Source: DASYPP01 sp036006525
GTDB taxonomy: Bacteria > Gemmatimonadota > Gemmatimonadetes > Gemmatimonadales > GWC2-71-9
Length of the DNA stretch: 64,000 bases
Assembly: GCA_036006525.1 (NCBI GenBank)
Contig: DASYPP010000060.1
Coordinates: forward strand, 1-64,000
Reading direction: 5' to 3'
A program made the translations under genes and the position numbers. Within the stretch, counting starts at the first letter, position 1. Every line of letters begins with the position of its first letter. Positions 43,021-52,090 of this stretch are shown here, piece by piece. Below the pieces are notes generated by a model, which saw only the letters and a list, made by a program, of their open reading frames with translations, ran no database searches and had not been told where the DNA came from.

Positions 43021-45795
43021 CTAGTAACTCAGCAACACCTCCGACCTCACATACACGAACCGCCCGTTGTACCCGAACGGCGACGCCGCCGCCCAGGGGA
43101 AGGTGCGGTCGTTGTTGTTGAATTCCTTCTGGGCCTGGTCGGGGTAGGTATCAAACAGGTTCCGCGCCCCGACCGAAAAGTTCACCGCATTGAAACGATA
43201 GCCAAGTTCGGCATCGACCAGGGTCTTGCCGCCGTAGGTTTCCCGGTCAGTGAAGCTGGGCTGGGCCGAGGCGAAGCCGCCGTAGTAGGAGGCCCGGGCC
43301 AGGGAGTGCCAGCGGCCGGACGACCACAACGCGGTCAGGGTGCCGCGCCAATCCGGGCGTTCTTCTTCGATGCCAACCTGGGTCACGAGATCGAGCACGC
43401 TGGTGAGGTCAGTGGCCGTGCCCTGCAGGATGGCGGGCAACGGCGCCACCCGGGTGATCTCGTTCTTGGTGTAGTTGATCCCGGCGATGAATTCCAGCGT
43501 GCTGGCAGCACCGACCGGAAGCCGGTAATCGGCCGTCAGGTCCACGCCCTGGGTCTTGGTATCGAGCCCGTTGGTAAAGAACTGGACGCCCGCGATGTTG
43601 GGGAATCCCGAGTCGGCGAGGATGCGCTGCGATACCGTATCCCCGAACGTGGCGCCCAGCAGGATCCGGTCGTTGATCTTGATGTGGAAGAAGTCCAGCG
43701 TGAACGTCAGCCGGTCACTGGGCGTGAACGCGAGTCCTGCGCTCAGGTTTACCGACGTCTCCTCCTTCAGCGGTTTCGCCCCGAAAATGCGGGACGCCGG
43801 CGCATCCACCGGGAGGTTGCCGATTTCCAGGAGCTGGCCGCCGATGAAGCTGGTCGTCGTGTGACTGAAGAAGCTCTGGGACAGACCCGGCGCGCGGAAC
43901 CCGGTGCTGGCCGCGCCACGGAGTACCAGCCGTTTGGACGGCTGGAACCGGAGGGCGAGCTTGCCGGTCAACTTGGAACCGAAGTCGCTGTAATTCTCGA
44001 AGCGGCCCGCGACGTTGGCGAGCACCTGGGACGTAAGGTTGGTTTCCAGGTCGAGGTAGGCCCCGAAATTGTTCCGGCTGTGCTCACTGGCATCGGTGGG
44101 TGAGAAGCCGGAGAAGACCGACGACCCCGCCGGCGCCAGTCCGCCGCCCGAGGCGCTGTCCTGGGCGAGGTGACCGCCGTTGATCCAGGACGCGGTTTCG
44201 CCCGCTTCGATGATGTATTTCTCGTGACGATAGGCGGCGCCTACCGCAACGTTGACCGGGCCGGGCAGTCCCATGTTGAGCGACTTGGCGAGGTTCAGCC
44301 CACCGAGGAGCTCGCTGCGCGACAGCCGGCCGGCGTCAAACGACGTCTGGTTGGGGATGCCGGGGTCGTCGCTGGTTCCCAGGACGCCATCAGCACCGGG
44401 GGCGCAGGGGGTGTCCAGGCAGGGGCCGAGCGAGCTGTTGAGAGTGTTCTCCAGGTCGTAGTCGAAGGTGTTCTGGCCAAAGGATCCGCCGATATCAAAG
44501 GCCCAGCCGGAGAAGCTGGTGCGGAAACCGCCGACGGCGGAGTAGTCGTTCACGTTGGGATGGAACTCGGGAAGAAAGCCCTGGGGATAGATCTCCTGCC
44601 AGTTCCGCGGGCTGTCGAGGTAGCGCCAGAATCCATTCCCGGTCCCCCGCCGGTGGCTGTACCCGCCAAAGGCGTAGAACTCGCTGGTGCCTGCCGCGTT
44701 GAGCGGCATCCTCAGGTTGGCAAAGGTCATCGCGTCCTTCTCGAGACCGTCGCCCCAATGGAGATTCGGCTGTTTCAGGGAATTGCGCTTGTCGACAATG
44801 GTGCCGGTCAGGGTATCGATGACGTCGGTGACACCATTGGCGTCCGCCAGGAACTGGTCAGGCCAGGCGCGGTTCGTGGGGTCCCGGTGCAGGAACTCGC
44901 CAAACAAACTCAGGGACCCTCGGCCCAGGCCGATTCCCACGCCGCCGTTGAGATCGGCCGTGGTGCCGTCGTCGGGATAGTCCTTGGTCAGATAGGTGCC
45001 CGCTTCGGCGTTCAGGAAGGGGGTGAACTTTCCTTCCTTCATGACCACGTTCACCACGCCGGCGATGGCGTCGGACCCGTACTGGGCCGAGGCCCCGTCG
45101 CGGAGGACTTCGATCCGGTCGATCGCGCCGCCCGGAATGGCATTCAGGTCTACACCGCTCGATCCGGCGCCCATGCCATAGGGGAACGTGTTGACGATCG
45201 CGGTCGGATGCCGGCGCCAGCCGTTCACCAGCACCAGGGTGTGGTCCGGGCTCAACCCGCGCAGGGTGAAGGGACGCACGATGTCATTAGCGTCGGTAAC
45301 GCTCTGCCGGGGGAAGTTCACCGAGGGCGCCAGCGATTGGAGAATCTGGCTGGTCTCTTGAGTTCCCTGCTGGGCGATATCCTCGGAGGTGTAGACATCT
45401 ACCGGCACCGCCAGCTCAGTCGCCGCCGTGTGGCGGGCGCGGGAACCGACCACCACGTCGATCGGGGCGAGCCGCACCGGCGATGGTTCCAGGGTCAGGT
45501 CCTGGGTCTGGTCGCCGCCGGTCACGGCCAGGACCATCGCCATCGGCTTGAACCCGATCAGCCGGGCATGCAGGGTGTAATTGCCCGATGGCACCCCGCG
45601 GATCTCATAATGTCCCCGGCTGTTGCTGGTGCTCCGGAGCGTCGTGCCTTCGACCTGGACCACGACTCCGCTGAGGAGGGTGCCCGTCGTATCCCGCACG
45701 TCTCCCCGAATGGTGCCCGACTGGGCTGCCAGCGGGAGGGCCAGGAACATCAGGGCGACAACCAGCCCGGCAATCACACGAAAGACGCGTGGCAT
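43021..45795 (-). CDS. TonB-dependent receptor with CarboxypepD_reg-like domain
   Basis: 924 residues. The signal peptide (MPRVFRVIAGLVVALMFLAL ...AAQ) is followed by a carboxypeptidase-regulatory-like beta-sandwich (about 28-108; GTIRGDVRDTTGTLLSGVVV). The plug domain (about 115-255) has RGLSPDHTLVLVNG and IDRIEVLRDGASAQYGSDAIAGVVN. The 22-stranded outer-membrane barrel ends in VYVRSEVLLSY with a C-terminal aromatic residue. It imports a large substrate such as a siderophore, vitamin or oligosaccharide using TonB energy. No SusD-like partner or TonB gene is adjacent, so the ligand cannot be assigned. It is divergent from meaB, and a B12 role is possible but unsupported. Confidence 0.93.
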   Translation of the reverse strand: MPRVFRVIAGLVVALMFLALPLAAQSGTIRGDVRDTTGTLLSGVVVQVEGTTLRSTSNSRGHYEIRGVPSGNYTLHARLIGFKPMAMVLAVTGGDQTQDLTLEPSPVRLAPIDVVVGSRARHTAATELAVPVDVYTSEDIAQQGTQETSQILQSLAPSVNFPRQSVTDANDIVRPFTLRGLSPDHTLVLVNGWRRHPTAIVNTFPYGMGAGSSGVDLNAIPGGAIDRIEVLRDGASAQYGSDAIAGVVNVVMKEGKFTPFLNAEAGTYLTKDYPDDGTTADLNGGVGIGLGRGSLSLFGEFLHRDPTNRAWPDQFLADANGVTDVIDTLTGTIVDKRNSLKQPNLHWGDGLEKDAMTFANLRMPLNAAGTSEFYAFGGYSHRRGTGNGFWRYLDSPRNWQEIYPQGFLPEFHPNVNDYSAVGGFRTSFSGWAFDIGGSFGQNTFDYDLENTLNSSLGPCLDTPCAPGADGVLGTSDDPGIPNQTSFDAGRLSRSELLGGLNLAKSLNMGLPGPVNVAVGAAYRHEKYIIEAGETASWINGGHLAQDSASGGGLAPAGSSVFSGFSPTDASEHSRNNFGAYLDLETNLTSQVLANVAGRFENYSDFGSKLTGKLALRFQPSKRLVLRGAASTGFRAPGLSQSFFSHTTTSFIGGQLLEIGNLPVDAPASRIFGAKPLKEETSVNLSAGLAFTPSDRLTFTLDFFHIKINDRILLGATFGDTVSQRILADSGFPNIAGVQFFTNGLDTKTQGVDLTADYRLPVGAASTLEFIAGINYTKNEITRVAPLPAILQGTATDLTSVLDLVTQVGIEEERPDWRGTLTALWSSGRWHSLARASYYGGFASAQPSFTDRETYGGKTLVDAELGYRFNAVNFSVGARNLFDTYPDQAQKEFNNNDRTFPWAAASPFGYNGRFVYVRSEVLLSY

Positions 45796-45961
45796 TCATG
45801 CTCCTTGTGGAGGCGGGAGGGACAGGCCAAGCCCAGCCTGCCGGTGGGTTCATATCGTGGAATGGGAGAATCCGGGAAAACACCAGACATACGATTGTAA
45901 CGCCGGGTCCTGCTGTCAACACCCCACGGGCGCTAAAGCGTCTTCCGGATTACTTTTAGGT

Positions 45962-47017
45962 ATGACTTGGGAGGCCATGCTCGCGGACCTTCGTGCCGGC
46001 AAGATGGCGGCGCTGGCCCGGGCGATTTCGATGGTCGAAAACGGCCGCCCCGGGTTCGAGGCGCTGTTGACGGCCATCCACCCCAGGCTGGGGCACGCCC
46101 GCCGCATCGGCATCACCGGCCCCCCAGGCGCCGGGAAGTCTACCCTCACCGAAGAGCTGGTCGCGGCCTATCGCGCCCGCGGTCTTACTGTTGCGGTGGT
46201 GGCGGTGGATCCCACCAGCCCCTTTACCGGTGGAGCCTTACTGGGGGACCGGATCCGCATGGAATCGGTCGCCCTGGACGATGGTGTCTACATCCGCTCC
46301 ATGGCGACCCGGGGTTCGCTCGGCGGACTCGCCATCACCACCCGGGAGGTCTGCGACGTCCTGGACGCGGCGGGCTTCGACCGGATCCTGATTGAAACGG
46401 TGGGTGTCGGCCAATCCGAGCTCGACGTGACCCGGAGCGTAGATACCACCATCCTGGTCCTGGTGCCCGAGTCGGGCGATGGCATCCAGGTGCTCAAGGC
46501 CGGCGTCATCGAGGTGGCCGACCTCTTCGTCGTGAACAAGGCCGATCGCCCCGGCGCCGACCGGATGCGTTCCGAGCTCGAGGTGATGCTGGGGCTGCGC
46601 AGCGGCCGCACGATGAAGCATGTGCCGGCGCACCACGGGGCGCTGCGGTCGGGCAGGGACGCCCGACCCACCCCGGATGCGGTAGGTCGGACCTCCGTGC
46701 CCGATCCCCAGTGGATCCCGCCGGTGCTCGCCACCGTCGCGGTAAAGGGCGAAGGGACGGCAGAGCTGGTCGAGGCGCTGGACCGCCACCATGACTGGAT
46801 GGCCGGCTCCGCCACCCTGGAAGAGCGCCGCCGCCGCCGGCTCTATCAGCGGACCCGCGAGGTCGTGGAGCGCGCCGCCCGGCAGTGGATCTGGAGCGAG
46901 ACCGCGGCCGACCAGATCATCAACGCCCGGTTGGACGGCGTGGTGGCCGGCGAGGCCAGCCCGTACGAGATCGCCGCGCTGGTGCTGGAGAGCCTTAAAC
47001 AGGGTGCCCGGGTATGA
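45962..47017 (+). CDS. meaB: MeaB-type G-protein chaperone of a B12-dependent acyl-CoA mutase
   Basis: 351 residues from ATG 45962. It is a G3E GTPase with Walker A GPPGAGKST (53-61), the base region DPTSPFTGGALLGDRIRM, SMATRGSLGGLA, the switch ETVGVGQSE and specificity motif NKAD. MeaB loads or repairs adenosylcobalamin in methylmalonyl-CoA or isobutyryl-CoA mutase. The mutase gene follows with a 4-bp overlap. Residues about 229-249 are an extra segment between VPAHHGAL and the conserved WIPPVLATVAVKGEG. That segment is encoded by a pair of family G repeat units (46645-46706) and looks like an in-frame insertion in a surface loop. Confidence 0.93.
   Translation: MTWEAMLADLRAGKMAALARAISMVENGRPGFEALLTAIHPRLGHARRIGITGPPGAGKSTLTEELVAAYRARGLTVAVVAVDPTSPFTGGALLGDRIRMESVALDDGVYIRSMATRGSLGGLAITTREVCDVLDAAGFDRILIETVGVGQSELDVTRSVDTTILVLVPESGDGIQVLKAGVIEVADLFVVNKADRPGADRMRSELEVMLGLRSGRTMKHVPAHHGALRSGRDARPTPDAVGRTSVPDPQWIPPVLATVAVKGEGTAELVEALDRHHDWMAGSATLEERRRRRLYQRTREVVERAARQWIWSETAADQIINARLDGVVAGEASPYEIAALVLESLKQGARV
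46645..46706. repeat. Two opposed family G units inserted within meaB
   Basis: GTCGGGCAGGGACGCCCGAC (46648-46667) is followed after about 18 bp by GGTCGGACCTCCGTGCCCGA (46685-46704). The second is the reverse complement of the first at 17 of 21 aligned positions, so together they form the same opposed-arm layout as the intergenic elements. The insertion is in frame and encodes RSGRDARPT...VGRTSVPDP. Confidence 0.75.
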
Positions 47018-48696
47018 CCTACGAAGAGATGGTGGCGCTGGAAAAAGAGCTGGAGCAGCTCCGCGAGGAGGTGCGCCGCTGGCGCCAGACGATGGAGCGA
47101 ATGCCACAGCGCGCCGACACCGACTTCACGTCGGTTTCCGGCCGGGCCGTAGATCCGCTTTACACGCCGCTCGATCTGCCCGCCGATCTCCAGAAGGTAT
47201 CCGGTCTGCCGGGCGAATACCCCTTCACCCGCGGCATTCACCCGACGATGTATCGCGGCAAGCTCTGGACGATGCGCCAGTTCGCCGGGTTCGGCACCGC
47301 GGAAGACACCAACGAGCGCTACAAGTTCCTGCTGGAGCGGGGCCAGACCGGCCTTTCCGTCGCCTTCGACTTTCCCACCTTGATGGGCTACGACTCGGAT
47401 CATCCCCGCGCCGAGGGTGAAGTGGGCAAGTGCGGAGTCGCGATCTCCAGCCTGGCCGACATGGAGACTCTGTTCGGGGGGATTCCGCTGGGCCAGGTTT
47501 CGACCTCCATGACCATCAACGGTCCGGCCCCGATTCTCTTCTGCTTCTACGTGGCCGCCGCGGAAAAGCAGGGCGTCAACATCGCCGACTTGCAGGGCAC
47601 CATCCAGAACGACATCCTCAAGGAATACATGGCGCAGCACGCCTGGATCTTCCCGGCGGAGCCTGCGCTCAAGGTCATCGTGGATCTCTTCGAGTGGGCC
47701 GCGACCCACACGCCCAAGTGGAACACGATCTCGATCTCCGGGTACCATATCCGGGAGGCCGGGTCCACCGCGGCCCAGGAGCTGGCATTCACCCTGGCCA
47801 ACGGATTCTGTTACGTCGAGCACGGGCTGGCCCGGGGGCTCGATATCGACAGCTTCGCGCCCCGGCTCTCGTTCTTCTGGGATGTTCACAACGATTTCTT
47901 CGAAGAGATCGCCAAGATGCGGGCGGCCCGGCGCATCTGGGCCCGCCACCTGCGCGAGCGCTACGGTGCCCGGAATCCCCGCAGCTGGGCCATGCGGTTC
48001 CACTGCCAGACCGCCGGCGTCACTCTCACCGCGCAGCAACCAGTCAACAACGTGGTGCGGGTGGCGTACCAGGCCCTGGCCGCGGTGCTGGGCGGCACCC
48101 AGTCGCTCCACACCAACGCGCTGGACGAAACCCTGGCGCTCCCCACCGAGGACTCGGTGCGTGTCGCCCTCCGCACCCAGCAGATTCTCGCCGCCGAGAC
48201 CGGCGTCGCCAACGTGGCCGATCCGCTGGGCGGATCCTACTACGTGGAAGCGCTCACCGACCAGCTGGAGCGCGAAGCCGAGGGCCTCTTCGCCGAAATC
48301 GAGGCGCAGGGCGGAGTAGTGGCGGCCATCGAGTCCGGCTGGTTCCAGCGCCAGATCGCGTCGGCGTCCTCCCGCTTCCAGGCCGAAGTCGAGTCGGGCC
48401 GCCGCCCCGTGGTGGGACTCAACCAGTTCGTCGAGGACCAGGAAGGACCGGTCGAGATCCTCAAGATCGGCGACCAGGCGGAGCAGTCGCAGCGGGTGCG
48501 GATGGCGAAGCTCAGGGCGACCCGCGATTCCGCGCTGGTGGCCGGCCGGCTCGCCGCGCTGGGCGCTGCCGCCCGGGAGAACCGCAACGTCATGCCCGCC
48601 ATGCTCGACTGCGCGCGGGCCTACTGCACCCTGTTCGAGATTCGTCACGTCCTGGAAGAGATTTACGGTTCGTACCGAGAGCCGGTGTTCTTCTAG
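47014..48696 (+). CDS. B12-dependent acyl-CoA mutase large subunit (isobutyryl-CoA-mutase-like active site)
   Basis: 560 residues forming the substrate-binding TIM barrel of the methylmalonyl-CoA mutase family, without the C-terminal B12 domain. That domain is encoded separately at 50060. Conserved parts are FPTLMGYDSDHP, TSMTINGPAPI, GTIQNDILKEYM, ISGYHIREAGST and QPVNNVVRVAYQAL. Residue 90 is Phe (WTMRQFAGF) and residue 208 is Gln (KEYMAQHAW). In methylmalonyl-CoA mutase the equivalents are Tyr89 and Arg207, and in isobutyryl-CoA mutase Phe80 and Gln198, all 118 residues apart. This predicts rearrangement of a non-carboxylated acyl-CoA (isobutyryl/n-butyryl type). Automatic tools would call it methylmalonyl-CoA mutase. 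Confidence 0.88.
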   Translation: MTYEEMVALEKELEQLREEVRRWRQTMERMPQRADTDFTSVSGRAVDPLYTPLDLPADLQKVSGLPGEYPFTRGIHPTMYRGKLWTMRQFAGFGTAEDTNERYKFLLERGQTGLSVAFDFPTLMGYDSDHPRAEGEVGKCGVAISSLADMETLFGGIPLGQVSTSMTINGPAPILFCFYVAAAEKQGVNIADLQGTIQNDILKEYMAQHAWIFPAEPALKVIVDLFEWAATHTPKWNTISISGYHIREAGSTAAQELAFTLANGFCYVEHGLARGLDIDSFAPRLSFFWDVHNDFFEEIAKMRAARRIWARHLRERYGARNPRSWAMRFHCQTAGVTLTAQQPVNNVVRVAYQALAAVLGGTQSLHTNALDETLALPTEDSVRVALRTQQILAAETGVANVADPLGGSYYVEALTDQLEREAEGLFAEIEAQGGVVAAIESGWFQRQIASASSRFQAEVESGRRPVVGLNQFVEDQEGPVEILKIGDQAEQSQRVRMAKLRATRDSALVAGRLAALGAAARENRNVMPAMLDCARAYCTLFEIRHVLEEIYGSYREPVFF

Positions 48697-48701
48697 CGAC
48701 T

Positions 48702-49844
48702 ATGGACTTCTCCCGTCAGCTTGCGGCTCTGACCAGGATCGACGCCGGCGATCACCGGGTGGTCTCCTGCTATCTCAAGCTGGAACCGCGGGACCGGGTC
48801 CGAAACAAGTATTTCATCAAGCTGAAAAACCGGATCGCGCAGGTGCAGGAGGCCGTCACCGCGCTGGGCCTGCCGCGAAAGACCCGGGATGAAGTCCGCA
48901 AGGATCTCGACCGGGTCCTGGCCTACCTGAAGAACCCGGACAACCTGCCGGGGACCCGCGGCATCGCGGTGTTCGCTTCCGGCCCCCTCAAGCTGTTCGA
49001 AGCGGTGCCGTTGTCGCGGGTGTATCGCTCCCGGGTGGCGGTGGACCGGACCCCGCTGGTCCGCGAGTTGGCCTCGCTCGAAGAAGAAGTGGGCCGGATG
49101 CTCACCACGGTGACCGACCGGACCAGCGCCCGTTTCTTCGACGTCACCGCCTTTACCATCGAGGAAGTCATCGGCGTGCGGGCCGACTACTCCCGGGGCC
49201 ATCGCTGGCACGGGGAGAAGTACGGGGGAAGCGGCGAGAACGAACACGATTTCCATTCCCGCATCCGGGAGGAGAAGCAACGGCACTACGCCCACGTGGC
49301 GCAGCAGCTCTTCCAGTTTCACCAGCGGCATCCCTACTTCGGGTTCGTCCTGGCGGGAACCGGTATCGACGCGGCCGCGGTCAAGCCGTTCCTCCATCCC
49401 TACCTCGCCGGGAAGGTGCTGGGCGTGGTGAAGCTCAACCCCAAGGACCTGGATCTCCAGGCGGTCTGGTCGGCGACCCTCGATGCGCGCGAAGCGTGGG
49501 AGCGGGCCGAGGAGCGCCAGGCGGTGCAGGCGATGGAAGACGCCGGGAATGGCTGGGCGGTGAATGGCATCGATGCCACGCTCCGCTCCCTGGCGCGGGG
49601 CCAGGTTCGCACCCTGCTGGTGGCGGCTGATGCCGTCGAGCCGGGTTTCCGCTGCGCCGCGAGCGGGCGGCTCTCCCGGAGCGACCGCGATTGCCGCGAC
49701 GAGGGCGGCGGGGTCCCGGTGCTGGACATCGTAGACGAAGCGATCGAAGAAGCGCTGCGGCAACGGGTGACGGTCAACGTCATCTATGACGCGGCCGCGG
49801 GGAAGAAGATCGACGGACTGGCCGGCCTGCTGCGCTTCAAATAG
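48702..49844 (+). CDS. baeRF-family protein (bacterial eRF1/Vms1-like)
   Basis: 380 residues from ATG 48702, five bases after the mutase stop. The sequence fits the bacterial archaeo-eukaryotic release factor-like families (baeRF). There is an N-terminal region of about 130 residues, a middle domain with FHSRIREEKQRHYAHVAQQLFQFH and FGFVLAGTGIDAAAVKPFLHPYL, and a C-terminal L7Ae-like domain (LARGQVRTLLVAADAVEPGFRC...LDIVDEAIEEALRQRVTVNVIYD). Relatives resemble eRF1 and Vms1 and are proposed to act on stalled ribosomes or as peptidyl-tRNA hydrolases; experimental evidence is sparse. No GGQ motif is obvious. Its place between the two mutase subunit genes is unusual. Confidence 0.72.
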   Translation: MDFSRQLAALTRIDAGDHRVVSCYLKLEPRDRVRNKYFIKLKNRIAQVQEAVTALGLPRKTRDEVRKDLDRVLAYLKNPDNLPGTRGIAVFASGPLKLFEAVPLSRVYRSRVAVDRTPLVRELASLEEEVGRMLTTVTDRTSARFFDVTAFTIEEVIGVRADYSRGHRWHGEKYGGSGENEHDFHSRIREEKQRHYAHVAQQLFQFHQRHPYFGFVLAGTGIDAAAVKPFLHPYLAGKVLGVVKLNPKDLDLQAVWSATLDAREAWERAEERQAVQAMEDAGNGWAVNGIDATLRSLARGQVRTLLVAADAVEPGFRCAASGRLSRSDRDCRDEGGGVPVLDIVDEAIEEALRQRVTVNVIYDAAAGKKIDGLAGLLRFK

Positions 49845-49870
49845 CGAGCCGCGTACTGCGCGGTCAGTCC

Positions 49871-50012
49871 GGCAACTTCCAACCCAGAGGCGCTGAGCGC
49901 GCTGAGGACGCGCTGAGAAACTGATATTGTTCGTGAATTGCTTGCGGCTTCTTGATTACAATGTTTCTCCGCGAAAACTCAGCGTGCTCTGCGTCTCTGC
50001 GTTGGCTGTTGC
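49871..50012. repeat. Family B inverted repeat (GCGCTGAG / CTCAGCG, GCAGAGACGCAGAG)
   Basis: The left arm (about 49871-49920) has CAACCCAGAGGCGCTGAGCG and GCTGAG units. The right arm (about 49963-50012) has GTTTCTCCGCG and CTCAGCGTGCTCTGCGTCTC. It lies between the baeRF gene and the B12-binding subunit gene. Confidence 0.8.
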
Positions 50013-50059
50013 AGAGTCTCAAGCCAATAACCCGGAGTCGGACGACCACACACAGGGCT

Positions 50060-50494
50060 ATGAACGCAACTTCAAAGCTGAAGAGGCTCCAGCGTCCCAT
50101 CCGGGTGCTGGTGGCCAAGCCGGGCCTCGACGGCCACGATCGCGGCGCCAAGGTGGTCGCCGCCTCGCTCCGGGATGCCGGGATGGAAGTGGTCTACACC
50201 GGCCTGCACCAGACCCCGGAGATGATCGCCCGGGCCGCGGTGCAGGAGGACGTGGACGTCGTCGGGCTCTCGATTCTCTCCGGGGCCCACATGACGCTGT
50301 TTCCCCGGGTCAAGAAACTCCTCGACGAGCAGGGCCGCGCTGACATCCTGGTGACCGGCGGCGGCATTATCCCCAAGGAAGACATGGATGCGCTGGAGAC
50401 CCTGGGCATCGGCAAGCTCTTCGGGCCCGGCACTCCGACCAGCGAGCTCATCAGCTACATCCAGTCCTGGGCCGGCGAGCATCTTGAAAACTAG
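50060..50494 (+). CDS. B12-binding small subunit of the acyl-CoA mutase
   Basis: 144 residues from ATG 50060 with AGGG upstream. It is a cobalamin-binding Rossmann-like domain with the base-off/His-on signature LDGHDRGAKVVA (the cobalt-ligating His), LSILSGAHM and VTGGGIIP. The end GTPTSELISYIQSW is typical of mutase small subunits. With the 560-residue large subunit it would form the complete heterodimeric enzyme, the arrangement known for isobutyryl-CoA mutase (IcmA/IcmB) and some archaeal methylmalonyl-CoA mutases. It overlaps the downstream carboxylase start. Confidence 0.93.
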   Translation: MNATSKLKRLQRPIRVLVAKPGLDGHDRGAKVVAASLRDAGMEVVYTGLHQTPEMIARAAVQEDVDVVGLSILSGAHMTLFPRVKKLLDEQGRADILVTGGGIIPKEDMDALETLGIGKLFGPGTPTSELISYIQSWAGEHLEN

Positions 50495-52085
50495 CCGGCT
50501 GCGCGCGCTGACCGACGAGTACCTCACCCTGGCCGCTCGGCTCCGCCAGGGCGGCGGCCCGTCCCGGATCGCCAAGATGCACGAGCAGGGCAAGCTCTCG
50601 CCCCGGGAACGGGTGGAGCAGCTGCTCGATCCCAACACTCCGTGGCTCGAACTCGGCCTGCTGGTCGCCTACGACCAGTACGACGGCCAGGCGCCGGGCG
50701 CCGGGGTGATCACCGGGATCGGCGTCGTCGAAGGCCGCGACGTCGTGATCGTCGCCAACGACTCCACCGTAAAGGCCGGCTCCTGGTGGCCGGAAACCAT
50801 CAAGAAGATGCTGCGGGCCCAGGAAGTGGCCATGCGGCAGCGGATTCCCATCATCTATCTGGTCGACAGCGCCGGAGTGAACCTCCCCTACCAGGGCGGA
50901 GTGTTCCCGGGCCAGTACGGCGCCGCCCGCATCTTCTATTACAACTCCATCATGCGGCATTATCTCCACGTGCCCCAGATCAGCGCGGTCATGGGGAGCT
51001 GCATCGCGGGTGGAGCGTACCTGCCGGCCCTCTCCGACGTGATCTTCATGGTGGAAGGGACCAGCTTCATGGGCCTCGGTGGTCCCAACCTGGTGAAGGG
51101 TGCGACGGGCCAGACGGTGGATGCCGAGACCCTGGGCGGCGCAAAGACTCATACCGCCACCAGCGCCGTGGCGCACTACCGGGCCAGGGACGACAAGGAA
51201 TGCCTGCTCAAGATCCGGGAGTACCTGGCCCGGTTGCCGCTGGGTGAGCCGGTGGGGCACCGGGTCGTCGCTACCCGCCCGCCGGCCACTCCGCCGGTCC
51301 AGCTCTACGACCTGCTGCCCCACGACCACCGCATGTCCTACGACATGCACAAGGTGCTGCGCTGCCTGCTCGATGACGGCAAGCTGGACGAATTCCAGCC
51401 CGACACGGCGGGTGAGATGCTCTGCGGTCACGCGCGGATCGAGGGCCGCCCGGTCGCGGTGCTGGCCAACCAGCGCGGCCTCATCAAGGGCAATGTCCCG
51501 CCCCGGACCGGCGGCATCATCTACACCGAGAGCGCGGAAAAGGCGGCCTACTTCATAGAAAATGCGAGCCGGGAGAAGCTCCCCATCCTGTTCGTGCAGG
51601 ACGTGAGCGGCTTCATGGTCGGTCCCGAGGCCGAGCATTCCGGGATCATCCGGGCCGGCGCGCGCTTCGTGGAGGCGATGGCGACCGCGCAGGTGCCCAA
51701 GATCGTGCTCACCATCAACCATGCGTCGGGGGCGGGGTACTATGCCATGGCGGGACAGGGTTTCGATCCCGACTTCATCGTGAGCTGGCCCACCGGCCGC
51801 ATGGCGGTGATGGAAGGCGAGTCCGCCATCGGCGCGGTGCACGGGCCCGATATCGACAAGGCGAAGAAGGCGAATACCCCGCTCGATCCCAAGACCCAGG
51901 CCTCGGTCGAAGAGATGCGGGCCGACTACGAGCACCAGCTCGATGCCAAGTTCGCGGCGGCCCGCGGCTTCGCCGATGCGATCATCACGGTCGAGGAAAC
52001 CCGGGATCAGCTGGCGTTTCTGCTGAGGGTGACTTCGAACTACGCCGGGCCGCATCTTGGTGCGTTCGTTTTGCCTGCTCAGTAG
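50484..52085 (+). CDS. Acyl-CoA carboxylase beta subunit (methylcrotonyl/geranyl-CoA carboxylase type)
   Basis: 533 residues from TTG 50484, the only good start before the conserved RLRALTDEYLTLAARLRQGG. It overlaps the B12 subunit by 11 bp. It is a biotin-dependent carboxyltransferase of the crotonase superfamily. SPRERVEQLLDPNTPWLELGLLVAY, GVITGIGVVEGRDVVIVANDSTVKAGSWWP and IYLVDSAGVNLPYQ...FPGQYGAARIFYYN match MCC-beta/AtuC more closely than propionyl-CoA carboxylase beta. GGAYLPALSDV and NHASGAGYYAM are the acyl-CoA and biotin-site oxyanion regions. The biotin carboxylase/BCCP subunit is not in the window. The neighbouring AtuA and hydratase genes support branched-chain or isoprenoid acyl-CoA breakdown. 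Confidence 0.88.
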   Translation: MKTSRLRALTDEYLTLAARLRQGGGPSRIAKMHEQGKLSPRERVEQLLDPNTPWLELGLLVAYDQYDGQAPGAGVITGIGVVEGRDVVIVANDSTVKAGSWWPETIKKMLRAQEVAMRQRIPIIYLVDSAGVNLPYQGGVFPGQYGAARIFYYNSIMRHYLHVPQISAVMGSCIAGGAYLPALSDVIFMVEGTSFMGLGGPNLVKGATGQTVDAETLGGAKTHTATSAVAHYRARDDKECLLKIREYLARLPLGEPVGHRVVATRPPATPPVQLYDLLPHDHRMSYDMHKVLRCLLDDGKLDEFQPDTAGEMLCGHARIEGRPVAVLANQRGLIKGNVPPRTGGIIYTESAEKAAYFIENASREKLPILFVQDVSGFMVGPEAEHSGIIRAGARFVEAMATAQVPKIVLTINHASGAGYYAMAGQGFDPDFIVSWPTGRMAVMEGESAIGAVHGPDIDKAKKANTPLDPKTQASVEEMRADYEHQLDAKFAAARGFADAIITVEETRDQLAFLLRVTSNYAGPHLGAFVLPAQ

Positions 52086-52090
52086 CGTCG

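Noticed and set aside
47014..48696. Truncated methylmalonyl-CoA mutase missing its B12 domain
   Set aside because: The B12-binding domain is encoded intact at 50060-50494, so this is a normal two-subunit arrangement.
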